64,000 nucleotides of DNA. Origin: Alteromonas macleodii ATCC 27126. Lineage in GTDB: Bacteria; Pseudomonadota; Gammaproteobacteria; Enterobacterales; Alteromonadaceae. Positions 17,525 to 25,683 of the stretch are shown piece by piece (within the stretch, counting starts at the first letter, position 1; each line of letters opens with the position of its first letter). The notes under the pieces were generated by a model, which was given only the letters and a program-made list of their open reading frames with translations, did not search any database and had not been told where the DNA came from. The stretch spans positions 3,596,001 through 3,660,000 of the forward strand of contig NC_018632.1 of assembly GCF_000172635.2 (NCBI RefSeq). The letters are read 5' to 3'. The position numbers and the translations under genes are program-made.

Positions 17525-17576
17525 GCGCTACGAGACAAGTAATACGAAATGAGTGCGCTGCGATAAGTACTAAACC
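17507..17576 (+). repeat. Degenerate 14-bp tandem repeats across the pqqE end and pqqE-pqqF gap
   Basis: Five consecutive 14-mers starting at 17507, 17521, 17535, 17549 and 17563. The first two are GTAAGTGCTACGAG and GTAAGCGCTACGAG (13 of 14 identical); the later ones drift. The array contains the pqqE stop codon and could change its C-terminus by slippage. Confidence 0.8.
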
Positions 17577-17612
17577 AAAAGAGATACCGTTAAACCACAA
17601 TGATAAAAGTGT

Positions 17613-19505
17613 ATGTCTGAATTTCATTTCATTGATGCCGGCTCTGGGTCAAAAGTGCATAGCGTTGTTTTTGCGCTAAAAACCCCTGCAGTAGGCCATA
17701 CTGGGTTGTCTCACTTAGCTGAGCACATGAGCTTTCGACGCTCTCACCAATACCCAACTGCCCACGAACTTTTTACGGCCAATACACTTCTGCCTGTTAC
17801 TATTAACGCTACCACACTCGCCGAGTACACCTTCTTTTTCGCTTCGTCTAAAAAAGCGAACGTGCTGCTTGATGCTGTAAATTACCTGTACTGTGGCCTG
17901 CTTAACCGGGATTACGGTACCGATGAGGTTATCTTAGAGCGTGACGGGGTTATTTTTAACGAGCTCGCCATGCTAGAGGCAAACAGCGACTATGCATTAA
18001 ACGCCGCTATTCGATTAACCGATACCAATAAAAATGCCTATCAACACGCGGGTGGTTTTACACAAACCATAGGCAGCAACAGCATTCAAGCGCTTCAAGA
18101 CTACAAACGCCAGTGGTATCAGCCAAGCAATATCACCACGCTGGTTTACAGTAATTCAGCCCACTTTTTTGAGCAGTGCAAGCAGGTTGTTACAGCCCTG
18201 AGCGCAATGAAAACCCTGAGCGCGCAAACAGCCCTGAGCACAATGAAAGCGCAGAGCGTGGGAACAGCCTTGAGCGCTGAAAAAAACTTGAGCGAGAAAG
18301 CAGCCTTGAGCGAGAAAGCAGCTTTGATCGAAGAATCAACACTGAACAGAAACGCCTCTCTGAGTCAGCACGCATCTCAACGTGAACGCTCACATTTATA
18401 CAAAGAAGCCTCTCTTGATGCGCAAACGACAAAAGGCGAAAACGAATCAATAAGGCATGTATTAACCTGGTGGTTTCCTCAGTGCTTTCTAAAGGGTTTA
18501 CTAAAGCAAGAAGCAACACTTAGCACCGTAGCAGGCCTTGAAAGTACTTTATTTATCGACCCCGAAATCAATCAACAAGGCAATTTTGCAATTCGCCTCG
18601 TCACAAACGAAGCGATGAAGGAAGTAGCAAGCGAGCTTTCGATAGAAGCACTTCCAAAGCTTTCACAAAATCTGACACACAAGCTCGTGAGCGATGATAA
18701 TGATAAAAGGCTGCGACAACTAAAACATGTGGTATCCGCGTGTCTTGCCTCATTTGATATTAGACCTTCAAAGCCAATGCCAGACACTGATAAACATGCA
18801 GAGGGTGTGGGGGCGGCTATTCGCTATTTTGCGCAACTAACAGATGCGTTGGGTTCTAACAAGTGTGCCGCCAAAGATTGTGCCACCAAAAGCACTTATT
18901 TAGCGAGTGCTAATAAGGTATCGCACTCCTACCTGAGGGCTCTACCTTCACCAGAAAAGTTAGTCGCTCTCGAGCGGATTAGAAAGGCACGCAAAGACTT
19001 TTCCGCGCAAGCCAGCGCTTCCAATAGCGAGCAGTCACTTTCAATACCGCGTCTTACCTCTAAATACCGACATTTTATTGCGTTAGAGCACTTGCCTGCA
19101 CTTCCACGTTTATTGCGGCCACTCGCCAACAAGACCACCAATTTGAAACGCTTTAACGCTGAACACATTGCTTCGCACTTAACGCCGTTTTCCATTCCAT
19201 CACCCTCAATAACTCTAGAGTCGGCTTCTCTAAATTCTGATTCTGGTTATTTAGCCTCGCACTGGGTGTATCGCATCGCGTTCTATCAACAGTCAAGACT
19301 ACAAGCGGTACTTGCACACCACCTTTTCTGGCAACCAAGAACCTCGGGGGAATGCTACGCACTGGGCGCTGCAATCTATGAAAATAATCTTTTTCTATTT
19401 GGTGCCAGCGATACAAATATCACAGAGCGTGAAGGCTGGTGCAATAACATTTTGTCGATGCCCATGTTGGGAAATTCGGGAAAAAACACTGCTACCAATT
19501 TATGA
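17613..19505 (+). CDS. pqqF: M16-family zinc metallopeptidase PqqF
   Basis: 630 residues. The inverted zinc motif HxxEH reads HLAEH (His34, Glu37, His38) in GHTGLSHLAEHMSF, and a distal Glu ligand is expected in ILERDGVIFNELAM (about 108-121). PqqF cuts the cross-linked Glu-Tyr unit out of modified PqqA; PqqF proteins elsewhere are often 700-800 residues. This one is shorter at the C-terminus yet carries an inserted array of hexapeptide repeats (residues 195-272) not typical of the family. The ribosome-binding site is weak, and ATG 17613 is the first start giving the conserved N-terminus. It is followed by the TonB receptor promoter. Confidence 0.85.
   Translation: MSEFHFIDAGSGSKVHSVVFALKTPAVGHTGLSHLAEHMSFRRSHQYPTAHELFTANTLLPVTINATTLAEYTFFFASSKKANVLLDAVNYLYCGLLNRDYGTDEVILERDGVIFNELAMLEANSDYALNAAIRLTDTNKNAYQHAGGFTQTIGSNSIQALQDYKRQWYQPSNITTLVYSNSAHFFEQCKQVVTALSAMKTLSAQTALSTMKAQSVGTALSAEKNLSEKAALSEKAALIEESTLNRNASLSQHASQRERSHLYKEASLDAQTTKGENESIRHVLTWWFPQCFLKGLLKQEATLSTVAGLESTLFIDPEINQQGNFAIRLVTNEAMKEVASELSIEALPKLSQNLTHKLVSDDNDKRLRQLKHVVSACLASFDIRPSKPMPDTDKHAEGVGAAIRYFAQLTDALGSNKCAAKDCATKSTYLASANKVSHSYLRALPSPEKLVALERIRKARKDFSAQASASNSEQSLSIPRLTSKYRHFIALEHLPALPRLLRPLANKTTNLKRFNAEHIASHLTPFSIPSPSITLESASLNSDSGYLASHWVYRIAFYQQSRLQAVLAHHLFWQPRTSGECYALGAAIYENNLFLFGASDTNITEREGWCNNILSMPMLGNSGKNTATNL
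18195..18428 (+). repeat. 18-bp coding repeats in pqqF giving a 13-unit hexapeptide array
   Basis: From ALSAMK through TLSAQT, ALSTMK, ALSAEK, NLSEKA and ALSEKA to SLDAQT, thirteen six-residue units fit a pattern x-L-S-x-x-x. Two neighbouring units near 18295-18330 are nearly identical at the DNA level, as expected of recent slippage. Confidence 0.85.
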
Positions 19506-19512
19506 CACTTCC

Positions 19513-19528
19513 TCCCACTTAAGGAGGA
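19513..19528 (+). promoter_or_regulatory. Regulon palindrome (degenerate) upstream of TonB receptor
   Basis: TCCCACTTAAGGAGGA matches the consensus at 13 of 16 bases, with the right arm intact. Its centre is about 70 bp before the ATG at 19591. Possible -10 hexamers are AATACT at 19552-19557 and TATAAT at 19563-19568. It lies eight bases after the pqqF stop. Confidence 0.6.
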
Positions 19529-19590
19529 TATTTTTAGGGAATGGTTAGGGCAATACTGAAGCTATAATTAATAACGAAGCAGTCAATTGC

Positions 19591-22125
19591 ATGCCTATAC
19601 CGAAACCTTCATCTAAACCTTCACAATGCCCTGTACGCGAGCCTACTCACCTTCTTCAACAACGCAAGGCACAGTTGGAGAGTAAGTCTGTTTCTAATTC
19701 GCACACGCCCCTGCTTCTTAGTGTTATTGCCAGCGCGATAACCTATGCGTTTAGCCCTGCTGCAGAAGCTAACGATGCAATGGACCGCTACGAGGTAATA
19801 GAGGTGCAAGGGGCGACGCCGCTTAGCGCCAACAGCAACAACTCTGCTGTATTTGGCAACGTTCAGACACTCACTCAAGACGACATTGAAGGGAGCGTCA
19901 ACCGTTCACTACCGGAGCTACTCAAAACTCAGCTGGCAAGCGTGAACCTAAACGATGTTCAAAACAATCCGTTCCAACCCGATCTGCAATACCGCGGGTT
20001 TACTGCCTCTCCGCTGCTTGGTCTACCTCAGGGCATTTCGGTGTACTTGAACGGCGGTCGGGTTAATGAAGCGTTTGGCGATACCGTGCATTGGGACCTC
20101 ATGCCTCTAGATGCTATAAATACCGTTTCTTTGTACTCTGGTTCAAACCCTCTGTTTGGTCAAAACACGCTAGGCGGCGCCCTTGCGCTAAGAACGAAAA
20201 CAGGGTTTAGCTTCAATGTCAATGAAATCGATTTACAGGCTGGACAATTCGGCCAGAAAGCCGCGTCTGTGGAATCAGGTGGTCATAACGATCACTGGGC
20301 GTATTATGTGAACCTGAATCACTATGAGGAAGATGGCTGGCGCGACTATTCGCCATCTGAAGTGCAGCAAGTATTTACATCGCTTGCCTATAAAAGTGAC
20401 AAAATGCATCTCGACATGAACCTGTTTATGGCCGATAACGAGTTACTCGGAAATGGTGCATCACCTATTGAACTGCTGGATATTGAAGGAAGAGAAGCGG
20501 TCTACACTCACCCCGATCAGACCAACAACGAACTTACGCACGTTAATATAACCGGTGATTTCGTTTTAACTGACACCTTATCTTTAACCGCCAATATGTT
20601 TTATCGCGACACACAAACTCAATCAATCAACGGCGATGACAGTGATTTTGGTGCCTGCCAGTTCGCTGATGGACGCGTAACACTGTGTGAATTTGAAGAT
20701 GATGACGACGATGATGATGATCCGCTTGATAGTGATGATGATGGCGACGACGATGATGACGATGATTTGCCTGTTGTAGGAGAAGGCGACGATATAGAAG
20801 CGGTTGAATTTATCGGCTTTGATGACGACACCGCGCTTGGCGAAATATCAAATGTGGACGCAGGTGAACTTGATGGAACATACAATACGGGCCACACAGA
20901 CGCCAAAGCTACTGGGTTATCTTTTCAGCTAGCTAAACAATATGCCTTAAGCGGCTTCAGTTCAGAGTTAATTGTTGGTGCCAGCTACACCAAAGGAGAT
21001 GTTAACTACGCCGCTGATACTACATTTGGTATTTTGGAAAACGAATCTGCACAAGACTCACGCACTGTTTTACCCATCGACGGGCTCATGGCACAAGAAG
21101 CCAGAGTTAGATTAGATGTAGACACCACCGCATGGTCGCTATTTTTCATGAATAGTACGCAGCTCTCTTCAGCCGTAACACTCAATCTTGGTGGACGTTT
21201 TAACCGAGACCATATTGTTATGGAAGACCTGATTGATGATGGTGAAGGTTCATTGGACGGCAATCACCGTTTTACCCAATTTAACCCAGCGGTAGGGGTA
21301 GACATTACTATAGATGAGCAAAGCCAGTTGAATCTTGCAATCAGCCAGTCTTCAAGAACGCCAAGCCCAGCAGAGTTAAGCTGTGCAGATGAAGACGACC
21401 CGTGTCGGTTACCGAACGGTTTTGTGGCCGATCCTCCTCTTGATCAAGTGGTCACCCAAACTATTGAAGCGAACTACACCACACGCATTGATAACATCGA
21501 CCTGATGCTAAATGTCTTTCACAGTAGAAGTAAGGACGACATTATCTTCCAACAAGCAGGCTCTGTTGCCTCTCGCGGATACTTTATTAACGTTGATGAA
21601 ACCCAGCGTCAGGGCGTTGAATTCAGCGTAGGTTCAACGTGGGAAAAACTCACCTACCGGTTAAACTACAACTATCTTAACGCAACCTATGAATCAACAT
21701 TCACGTCGTTTAGCCCCTTTAACCCTCAGGGTCCAGACAGACTCGTAACGCCAGGTGACAAAATTCCAGGCCAGCCAGAGCATTTAGTCAAGCTCTACGC
21801 AGATTACGCCTTAACGGATAAAGCGCGTTTAGGCGCAGAAGTTATTTCAGCATCTAGTCAGTACTTTAGGGGCGATGAGGCTAACGAAAATGAAAAGATT
21901 GACGGATACGTTATTGCAAACATTTATGCATCGTACCGTTTCAACGACACATTTACCGCATCGCTACGTGTGAACAATGTGTTCGACAAAGACTATGAAA
22001 CCTTTGGCACGTATGGAGAGGCTGATGAGGTATTAGAAGACATTTATCCCGACGTAGAAGGTGCAGAGTTCGTGGGCCCCGCACAACCGCGAATGGTCAG
22101 TGTGAATCTAAAAGCGAGATTCTAA
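19591..22125 (+). CDS. TonB-dependent outer-membrane receptor with polyaspartate loop (candidate lanthanide-complex or PQQ receptor)
   Basis: 844 residues. An unusually long N-region precedes the signal sequence (about 42-61, LLLSVIASAITYAFSPAAEA); then comes a plug domain (about 80-210) with NDVQNNPFQPDLQYRGF and TASPLLGLPQGISVYLNGGR, then a 22-stranded barrel ending in the usual aromatic residue (LKARF). The plug wording resembles the receptor branch that includes LutH, the lanthanide receptor of methylotrophs; this is from memory. Residues 370-392 contain 19 Asp in 23 (eight Asp, then PLDSDDDGDDDDDDD), within an extracellular-loop-like insert that also holds two Cys just before it. The position after pqqF and the upstream palindrome place it in the PQQ regulon. 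The alternatives are a PQQ receptor (PqqU type) or a siderophore receptor. Confidence 0.85.
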   Translation: MPIPKPSSKPSQCPVREPTHLLQQRKAQLESKSVSNSHTPLLLSVIASAITYAFSPAAEANDAMDRYEVIEVQGATPLSANSNNSAVFGNVQTLTQDDIEGSVNRSLPELLKTQLASVNLNDVQNNPFQPDLQYRGFTASPLLGLPQGISVYLNGGRVNEAFGDTVHWDLMPLDAINTVSLYSGSNPLFGQNTLGGALALRTKTGFSFNVNEIDLQAGQFGQKAASVESGGHNDHWAYYVNLNHYEEDGWRDYSPSEVQQVFTSLAYKSDKMHLDMNLFMADNELLGNGASPIELLDIEGREAVYTHPDQTNNELTHVNITGDFVLTDTLSLTANMFYRDTQTQSINGDDSDFGACQFADGRVTLCEFEDDDDDDDDPLDSDDDGDDDDDDDLPVVGEGDDIEAVEFIGFDDDTALGEISNVDAGELDGTYNTGHTDAKATGLSFQLAKQYALSGFSSELIVGASYTKGDVNYAADTTFGILENESAQDSRTVLPIDGLMAQEARVRLDVDTTAWSLFFMNSTQLSSAVTLNLGGRFNRDHIVMEDLIDDGEGSLDGNHRFTQFNPAVGVDITIDEQSQLNLAISQSSRTPSPAELSCADEDDPCRLPNGFVADPPLDQVVTQTIEANYTTRIDNIDLMLNVFHSRSKDDIIFQQAGSVASRGYFINVDETQRQGVEFSVGSTWEKLTYRLNYNYLNATYESTFTSFSPFNPQGPDRLVTPGDKIPGQPEHLVKLYADYALTDKARLGAEVISASSQYFRGDEANENEKIDGYVIANIYASYRFNDTFTASLRVNNVFDKDYETFGTYGEADEVLEDIYPDVEGAEFVGPAQPRMVSVNLKARF

Positions 22126-22184
22126 TAAGGTAGCAGTTGTTACCACACGCGCTTTTATCCACACAAAAACTGAAACAAAAATCT

Positions 22185-22226
22185 AAAAAAACGCGACTTA
22201 CTTTTCACAGTAGTCGCGTTTTTTAT
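22185..22226 (+). terminator. Terminator of the TonB receptor gene
   Basis: AAAAAACGCGACT (22185-22197) pairs with AGTCGCGTTTTTT (22212-22224), a 13-bp complementary stem ending in a T-run. Confidence 0.85.
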
Positions 22227-22406
22227 TATTTATACATTTAATTTTCCCGCTACTAAAGAAGGAGATTAACACGCCTTACGGCCGATGGTTCAAAATTCAA
22301 TAGAACCTATTATCAATTTACTGGACACCGAAAGCATTAAAACCAGTCAAAAATAAAAAAAAAAGCCACTGTAATTAATCAACACTACCAATATTGGGAC
22401 AGTAAA

Positions 22407-23636
22407 ATGAAAAAGAATACATTTGCAAAAACCTGTTTATCTATTGCCATTTTAAGCACAGTCAGTAGCCATAGTTTTGCCCAAGACGAGCCCTATTCAT
22501 GGAATATCTCTGGATGGATAAATGAAGGCTTAACCTATTACGACGACGGTGTGGGTAGTGATGTGGCACAACTTTCAGACAACGGTACAACGCTAGGTAG
22601 CCGTATTACGCTTTCAGGAAACTATAAACTGGAAGAACAAGGCATGGACGTGGGCTTTGAGGTCATTATTGAACCTCTTTCAGGCGCACCGAACTACGCC
22701 GGTGGTGGCCATCAAACCCCGCTTTTGTTTGCCAATCAGGATAACTTAGACACCTTCAACGGCGGCGACATAGGCCTGTTGGGCAGTAGCCTCTACTTTG
22801 GTGGCGACTGGGGTAAAATCACCATTGGTTTACAAAGCCTTCCCACCGATAACATTGCCGTTCTAGCTGATCCTTCTGGCACAATCTGGTCGGGAATTTC
22901 TCCATTATTTAGAGCAAATGGCTTCTTTATTCGAGGCGTAGAAGAAGGTTCAACCAATGTCGCGTGGGGTCAATTTGCTCAGTGCTTAGCTACGCCTGGC
23001 TTGGGTATTGGTATTGACTGTAACGGCATATATCGCAACGGTGTGCGCTACGATCTCCCTCAAATGGGCAACGTGAGTATTGCAGTAGGTTATGCAAACG
23101 ACGAAATTTACGATATTGCGGTTAAGTATGCGGCTGAGCACGAAGGCTTCAAAACTAACCTTCATGCAGGTTATTCAGTGAATAAAGATGGCGGTAGCAA
23201 TGTTGGGGGCAACAGTTCAACTACGCTGCAACTGCAAGCAGGGCTCATGCATATTGAGTCAGGAGTATTTGGGGTAGCCACTTATCAGATGGAAGAAGCT
23301 GACGATGCGATTGTTGGGTCGGGTGACGATACAGATGCTTATTACTTTAAAGCAGGCATAAGAAAACAGTTTAATCGCTTTGGTGATTCTGCTTTCTATG
23401 CTGAATATGCCAGTTATAACGACCAATACGGCATGGCTCATTTAGATGGCGTTACCGGCTCAGAGCTTAGTCAGTGGGGCGTTGCAGCAGAACAATATTT
23501 TGGATCGCGCTTCTTGGTGTACGCGAAATACGAAAATCTAAGTTTAGATATTGATGGTTCAGAATCTGCGCAAGGAATTTATAACAGCGCAGAAGACTTA
23601 ACCCTAATTCAACTAGGTGGCACTGTGTTCTTTTAA
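22407..23636 (+). CDS. Outer-membrane porin (Gram-negative trimeric type)
   Basis: 409 residues. The signal peptide ends at SHSFA-QDEP; alternating beta strands follow, and the C-terminus ends in LGGTVFF, the terminal Phe used by the BAM complex. Strand patterns (YSWNISGWINEGLTYYDDG, LYFGGDWGKITIGLQSLPTDN) match gammaproteobacterial porins of the OmpC/DcaP-like superfamily. It should allow passive diffusion of small solutes; whether it favours alcohols or acids cannot be seen. It has its own terminator on each side. No clear copy of the regulon palindrome was found upstream, so co-regulation with PQQ genes is not supported. Confidence 0.85.
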   Translation: MKKNTFAKTCLSIAILSTVSSHSFAQDEPYSWNISGWINEGLTYYDDGVGSDVAQLSDNGTTLGSRITLSGNYKLEEQGMDVGFEVIIEPLSGAPNYAGGGHQTPLLFANQDNLDTFNGGDIGLLGSSLYFGGDWGKITIGLQSLPTDNIAVLADPSGTIWSGISPLFRANGFFIRGVEEGSTNVAWGQFAQCLATPGLGIGIDCNGIYRNGVRYDLPQMGNVSIAVGYANDEIYDIAVKYAAEHEGFKTNLHAGYSVNKDGGSNVGGNSSTTLQLQAGLMHIESGVFGVATYQMEEADDAIVGSGDDTDAYYFKAGIRKQFNRFGDSAFYAEYASYNDQYGMAHLDGVTGSELSQWGVAAEQYFGSRFLVYAKYENLSLDIDGSESAQGIYNSAEDLTLIQLGGTVFF

Positions 23637-23788
23637 TTGAGAATTAAAAATCAGTCATATTTTAACATTGAACTTATATCTAATTACTCTGAAATTTAAA
23701 ATTACTCTATTCATTTAATTAATGATAAAAAACTGATTAATTTTACACTTAAATAAGAAATTAAAATTAAGCTAAAAGATATGACATA

Positions 23789-23816
23789 AAAAGCGAGATT
23801 AACTCTCGCTTTTCCT
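23789..23816 (+). terminator. Terminator of the porin gene
   Basis: AAAAGCGAGA (23789-23798) and TCTCGCTTTT (23804-23813) form a perfect 10-bp stem with a 5-base loop. It sits only 20 bp before the next ATG. Confidence 0.75.
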
Positions 23817-23834
23817 ATTGAAAAAGGAAAGATC

Positions 23835-24695
23835 ATGAAAAATATATCTCTATTTTCATTACGTTCAGCTCAACCCATTCTGTTAGCCCTACTCTTCATA
23901 ACGACAGTACATATCGCAGACGCACAGGTCATATTTCAGGAGGACAAAAACAATTTTATTCGCCTTGTTGAAAAGCAAAACGAAACAGGCAGTGACATGC
24001 GTGCCAACCAACACCCCTTCACGCTACAAGAGCAGGATGTGTCCGCCATACTTAGCGCTATTCAGGTGGTTAAGAACAAAAATACGTCAACACCGCTTTT
24101 TTCCAACGAACAAGTTACGTTACTTGCCGCCTATCTGCCTGAGGCGCTGCGAACAGCGACTGCTCAGCAAGACGTAATTTTTGCCCTTAGTAAAGAGAAG
24201 CGCTATTTGGCAGGCCTTAAAACCCAAACGTATTACGCTGCAGGCAGTATTTTCGTTGCAGACGACCAGCTCAATATTCTGATTGGCGAGTTCGATAAAG
24301 TAGCCAATAAAGCCTACGAAATGGCTTATGATCCTACTTCTCAGGGCTTGGTAAAATACGACTTTGATTTTGGTAACCGGAAACAAGCAAAGTTCTCATT
24401 CGATTCCCCACTCTCTTTTTCCGCACCTGGTATAGAACTAAAAACGAAAAGTCGCTTCGATTGGGTGGTCGCACCGACTCAACTGGCATTTGAAGCACCT
24501 ATAGAAAAGGAAACACTTTCCCCAGCGAATAGGGAAAACACACCCAGTAAGAAAGACGTAGCTGGCTCGGCCTCCTTACCAGAAGAGAACGATATCGTTG
24601 CTCGTTTTAAACGGTTAGACGCACTAAAAAAGGCGAAACTAATTAGCGAAACAGAATACGCCGAAAAAAGGAGGCAGTTACTTGACGAGTTATAG
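23835..24695 (+). CDS. Exported protein of unknown function with C-terminal SHOCT-like helix pair
   Basis: 286 residues. A signal peptide (1-30, LLALLFITTVHIADA) precedes a domain of unknown fold, and the last 32 residues (ARFKRLDALKKAKLISETEYAEKRRQLLDEL in two pieces, RFKRLDALKKAKLI and SETEYAEKRRQLLDEL) match the SHOCT pattern, a short oligomerisation module often at protein ends. GGAAAG lies upstream of the ATG. No function is assigned. It stands between the porin and the ErbR-like regulator gene, with terminators or long gaps on both sides. Confidence 0.7.
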   Translation: MKNISLFSLRSAQPILLALLFITTVHIADAQVIFQEDKNNFIRLVEKQNETGSDMRANQHPFTLQEQDVSAILSAIQVVKNKNTSTPLFSNEQVTLLAAYLPEALRTATAQQDVIFALSKEKRYLAGLKTQTYYAAGSIFVADDQLNILIGEFDKVANKAYEMAYDPTSQGLVKYDFDFGNRKQAKFSFDSPLSFSAPGIELKTKSRFDWVVAPTQLAFEAPIEKETLSPANRENTPSKKDVAGSASLPEENDIVARFKRLDALKKAKLISETEYAEKRRQLLDEL

Positions 24696-24967
24696 AACGA
24701 AAGTCCCGTCAGTACTGGTCTTACGTGCTTTTTTATTATAAGCCATTGGTCTTATTAGGCCTGATTTAATGTTATATTAATGTTAACATTGTAAACACGT
24801 GAAGTGACTGTTTAGCTTTTAATATTTCGGGGAACTTGGTCACTTTGAAGCGTTTCATTTACGCCATAATTTTGTCTTACTAAAAGGCTTATGTGTGAAT
24901 AAAACGCCAGCCCAAATAAGTCACAAGGCCAGCGGCAAATGTCGCTTTTTTAGCTGAGGGAAAGACC

Positions 24968-25627
24968 ATGCACCGTATCTTGATAATTGACGACCACCCT
25001 ATTTTTCGTCACGCAATGATTACCATTTTAGGGAAAAAGTTTCCCGACTCAGAGACCCTCGAAGCCAATTCAATTTCTGAAGCGTTAACGTTGCTAGAGC
25101 AAGACGCGAAGTTCGACTTAATCATGCTTGATTTAAATATGCCGGAAACCTGTGGCCTAAACGGACTTTTAGAAATTCGAAACCAACACCCTAACGTACC
25201 TGTAGTGATTATTTCCGCTGAAACGGAAAAGCAAAATATACTGCAAACCATTTCTTATGGTGCCGTTGGCTTTATTTCAAAAAGCAGCAAGATTGAAGAA
25301 ATCGCCACATCTATCGAGAGTATTTTTGAAGGGAACGTGTGTTTACCATCAGAGATATTGAGAACGCCGTCTACCAGAACACGCATGACCAATGACAACG
25401 GTATTTCGCCGGAGCAAATTCGTTCATTAACACGAAAAGAGCTGACTGTACTGAAATATCTAACTCAAGGGTTAGCCAATAAAGTGATTGCCTACGAGCT
25501 TAATATTTCTGAAACCACGGTTAAGTCTCACGTCTCATCTATTCTTAAAAAATTAGGCGCCAGCAACCGAGTAAAAGTTGTGGCCAGTGCCGCGAATATC
25601 GACTTTAACCAATACGTATTTAATTAA
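24968..25627 (+). CDS. LuxR/NarL-type response regulator, ErbR/AgmR-like
   Basis: 219 residues: REC domain (1-120, phosphoacceptor Asp55 in LIMLDLNMP, Lys in GFISKSS) and a LuxR helix-turn-helix (about 150-215, LTRKELTVLKYLTQGLANK and ETTVKSHVSSILKKLG). The sequence around GLNGLLEIRNQHPNVPVVIISAE and GAVGFISKSS resembles AgmR/ErbR, the regulator that activates PQQ ethanol-oxidation genes in Pseudomonas. It has a good ribosome-binding site (GAGGGA). It is convergent with the hybrid kinase gene at 25684-28197, its likely partner. It is one of four LuxR-type regulators in the window and a leading candidate to bind the TCCTCCTTTAGGAGGA sites. Confidence 0.88.
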   Translation: MHRILIIDDHPIFRHAMITILGKKFPDSETLEANSISEALTLLEQDAKFDLIMLDLNMPETCGLNGLLEIRNQHPNVPVVIISAETEKQNILQTISYGAVGFISKSSKIEEIATSIESIFEGNVCLPSEILRTPSTRTRMTNDNGISPEQIRSLTRKELTVLKYLTQGLANKVIAYELNISETTVKSHVSSILKKLGASNRVKVVASAANIDFNQYVFN

Positions 25628-25669
25628 GACCTGTTGCTCTTTGCTGTGCATTGAAGATTAACAGGCCCC
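25628..25669. repeat. Diverged copy of the GGCCTGTTGACCTTTG inverted-repeat element
   Basis: Left arm GACCTGTTGCTCTTTG and right arm GAAGATTAACAGGCCC are related to the arms of the element at 36698-36785 (12 of 14 and 13 of 15 bases over the cores). It lies between two convergent genes and may act as their terminator. Confidence 0.6.
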
Positions 25670-25683
25670 ATGTTCCTATACTT

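Noticed and set aside
17507..17576. CRISPR-like array
   Set aside because: The 14-bp units are contiguous and have no spacers, so this is a simple tandem repeat.
20619..20906. Minus-strand frame rich in serine opposite the TonB receptor
   Set aside because: It is the antisense of the GAT/GAC Asp repeat, which forces serine codons; the receptor frame is clearly the coding one.
22240..22406. Regulon palindrome upstream of the porin
   Set aside because: CTAAAGAAGGAGA resembles only one arm; symmetry and spacing are absent.
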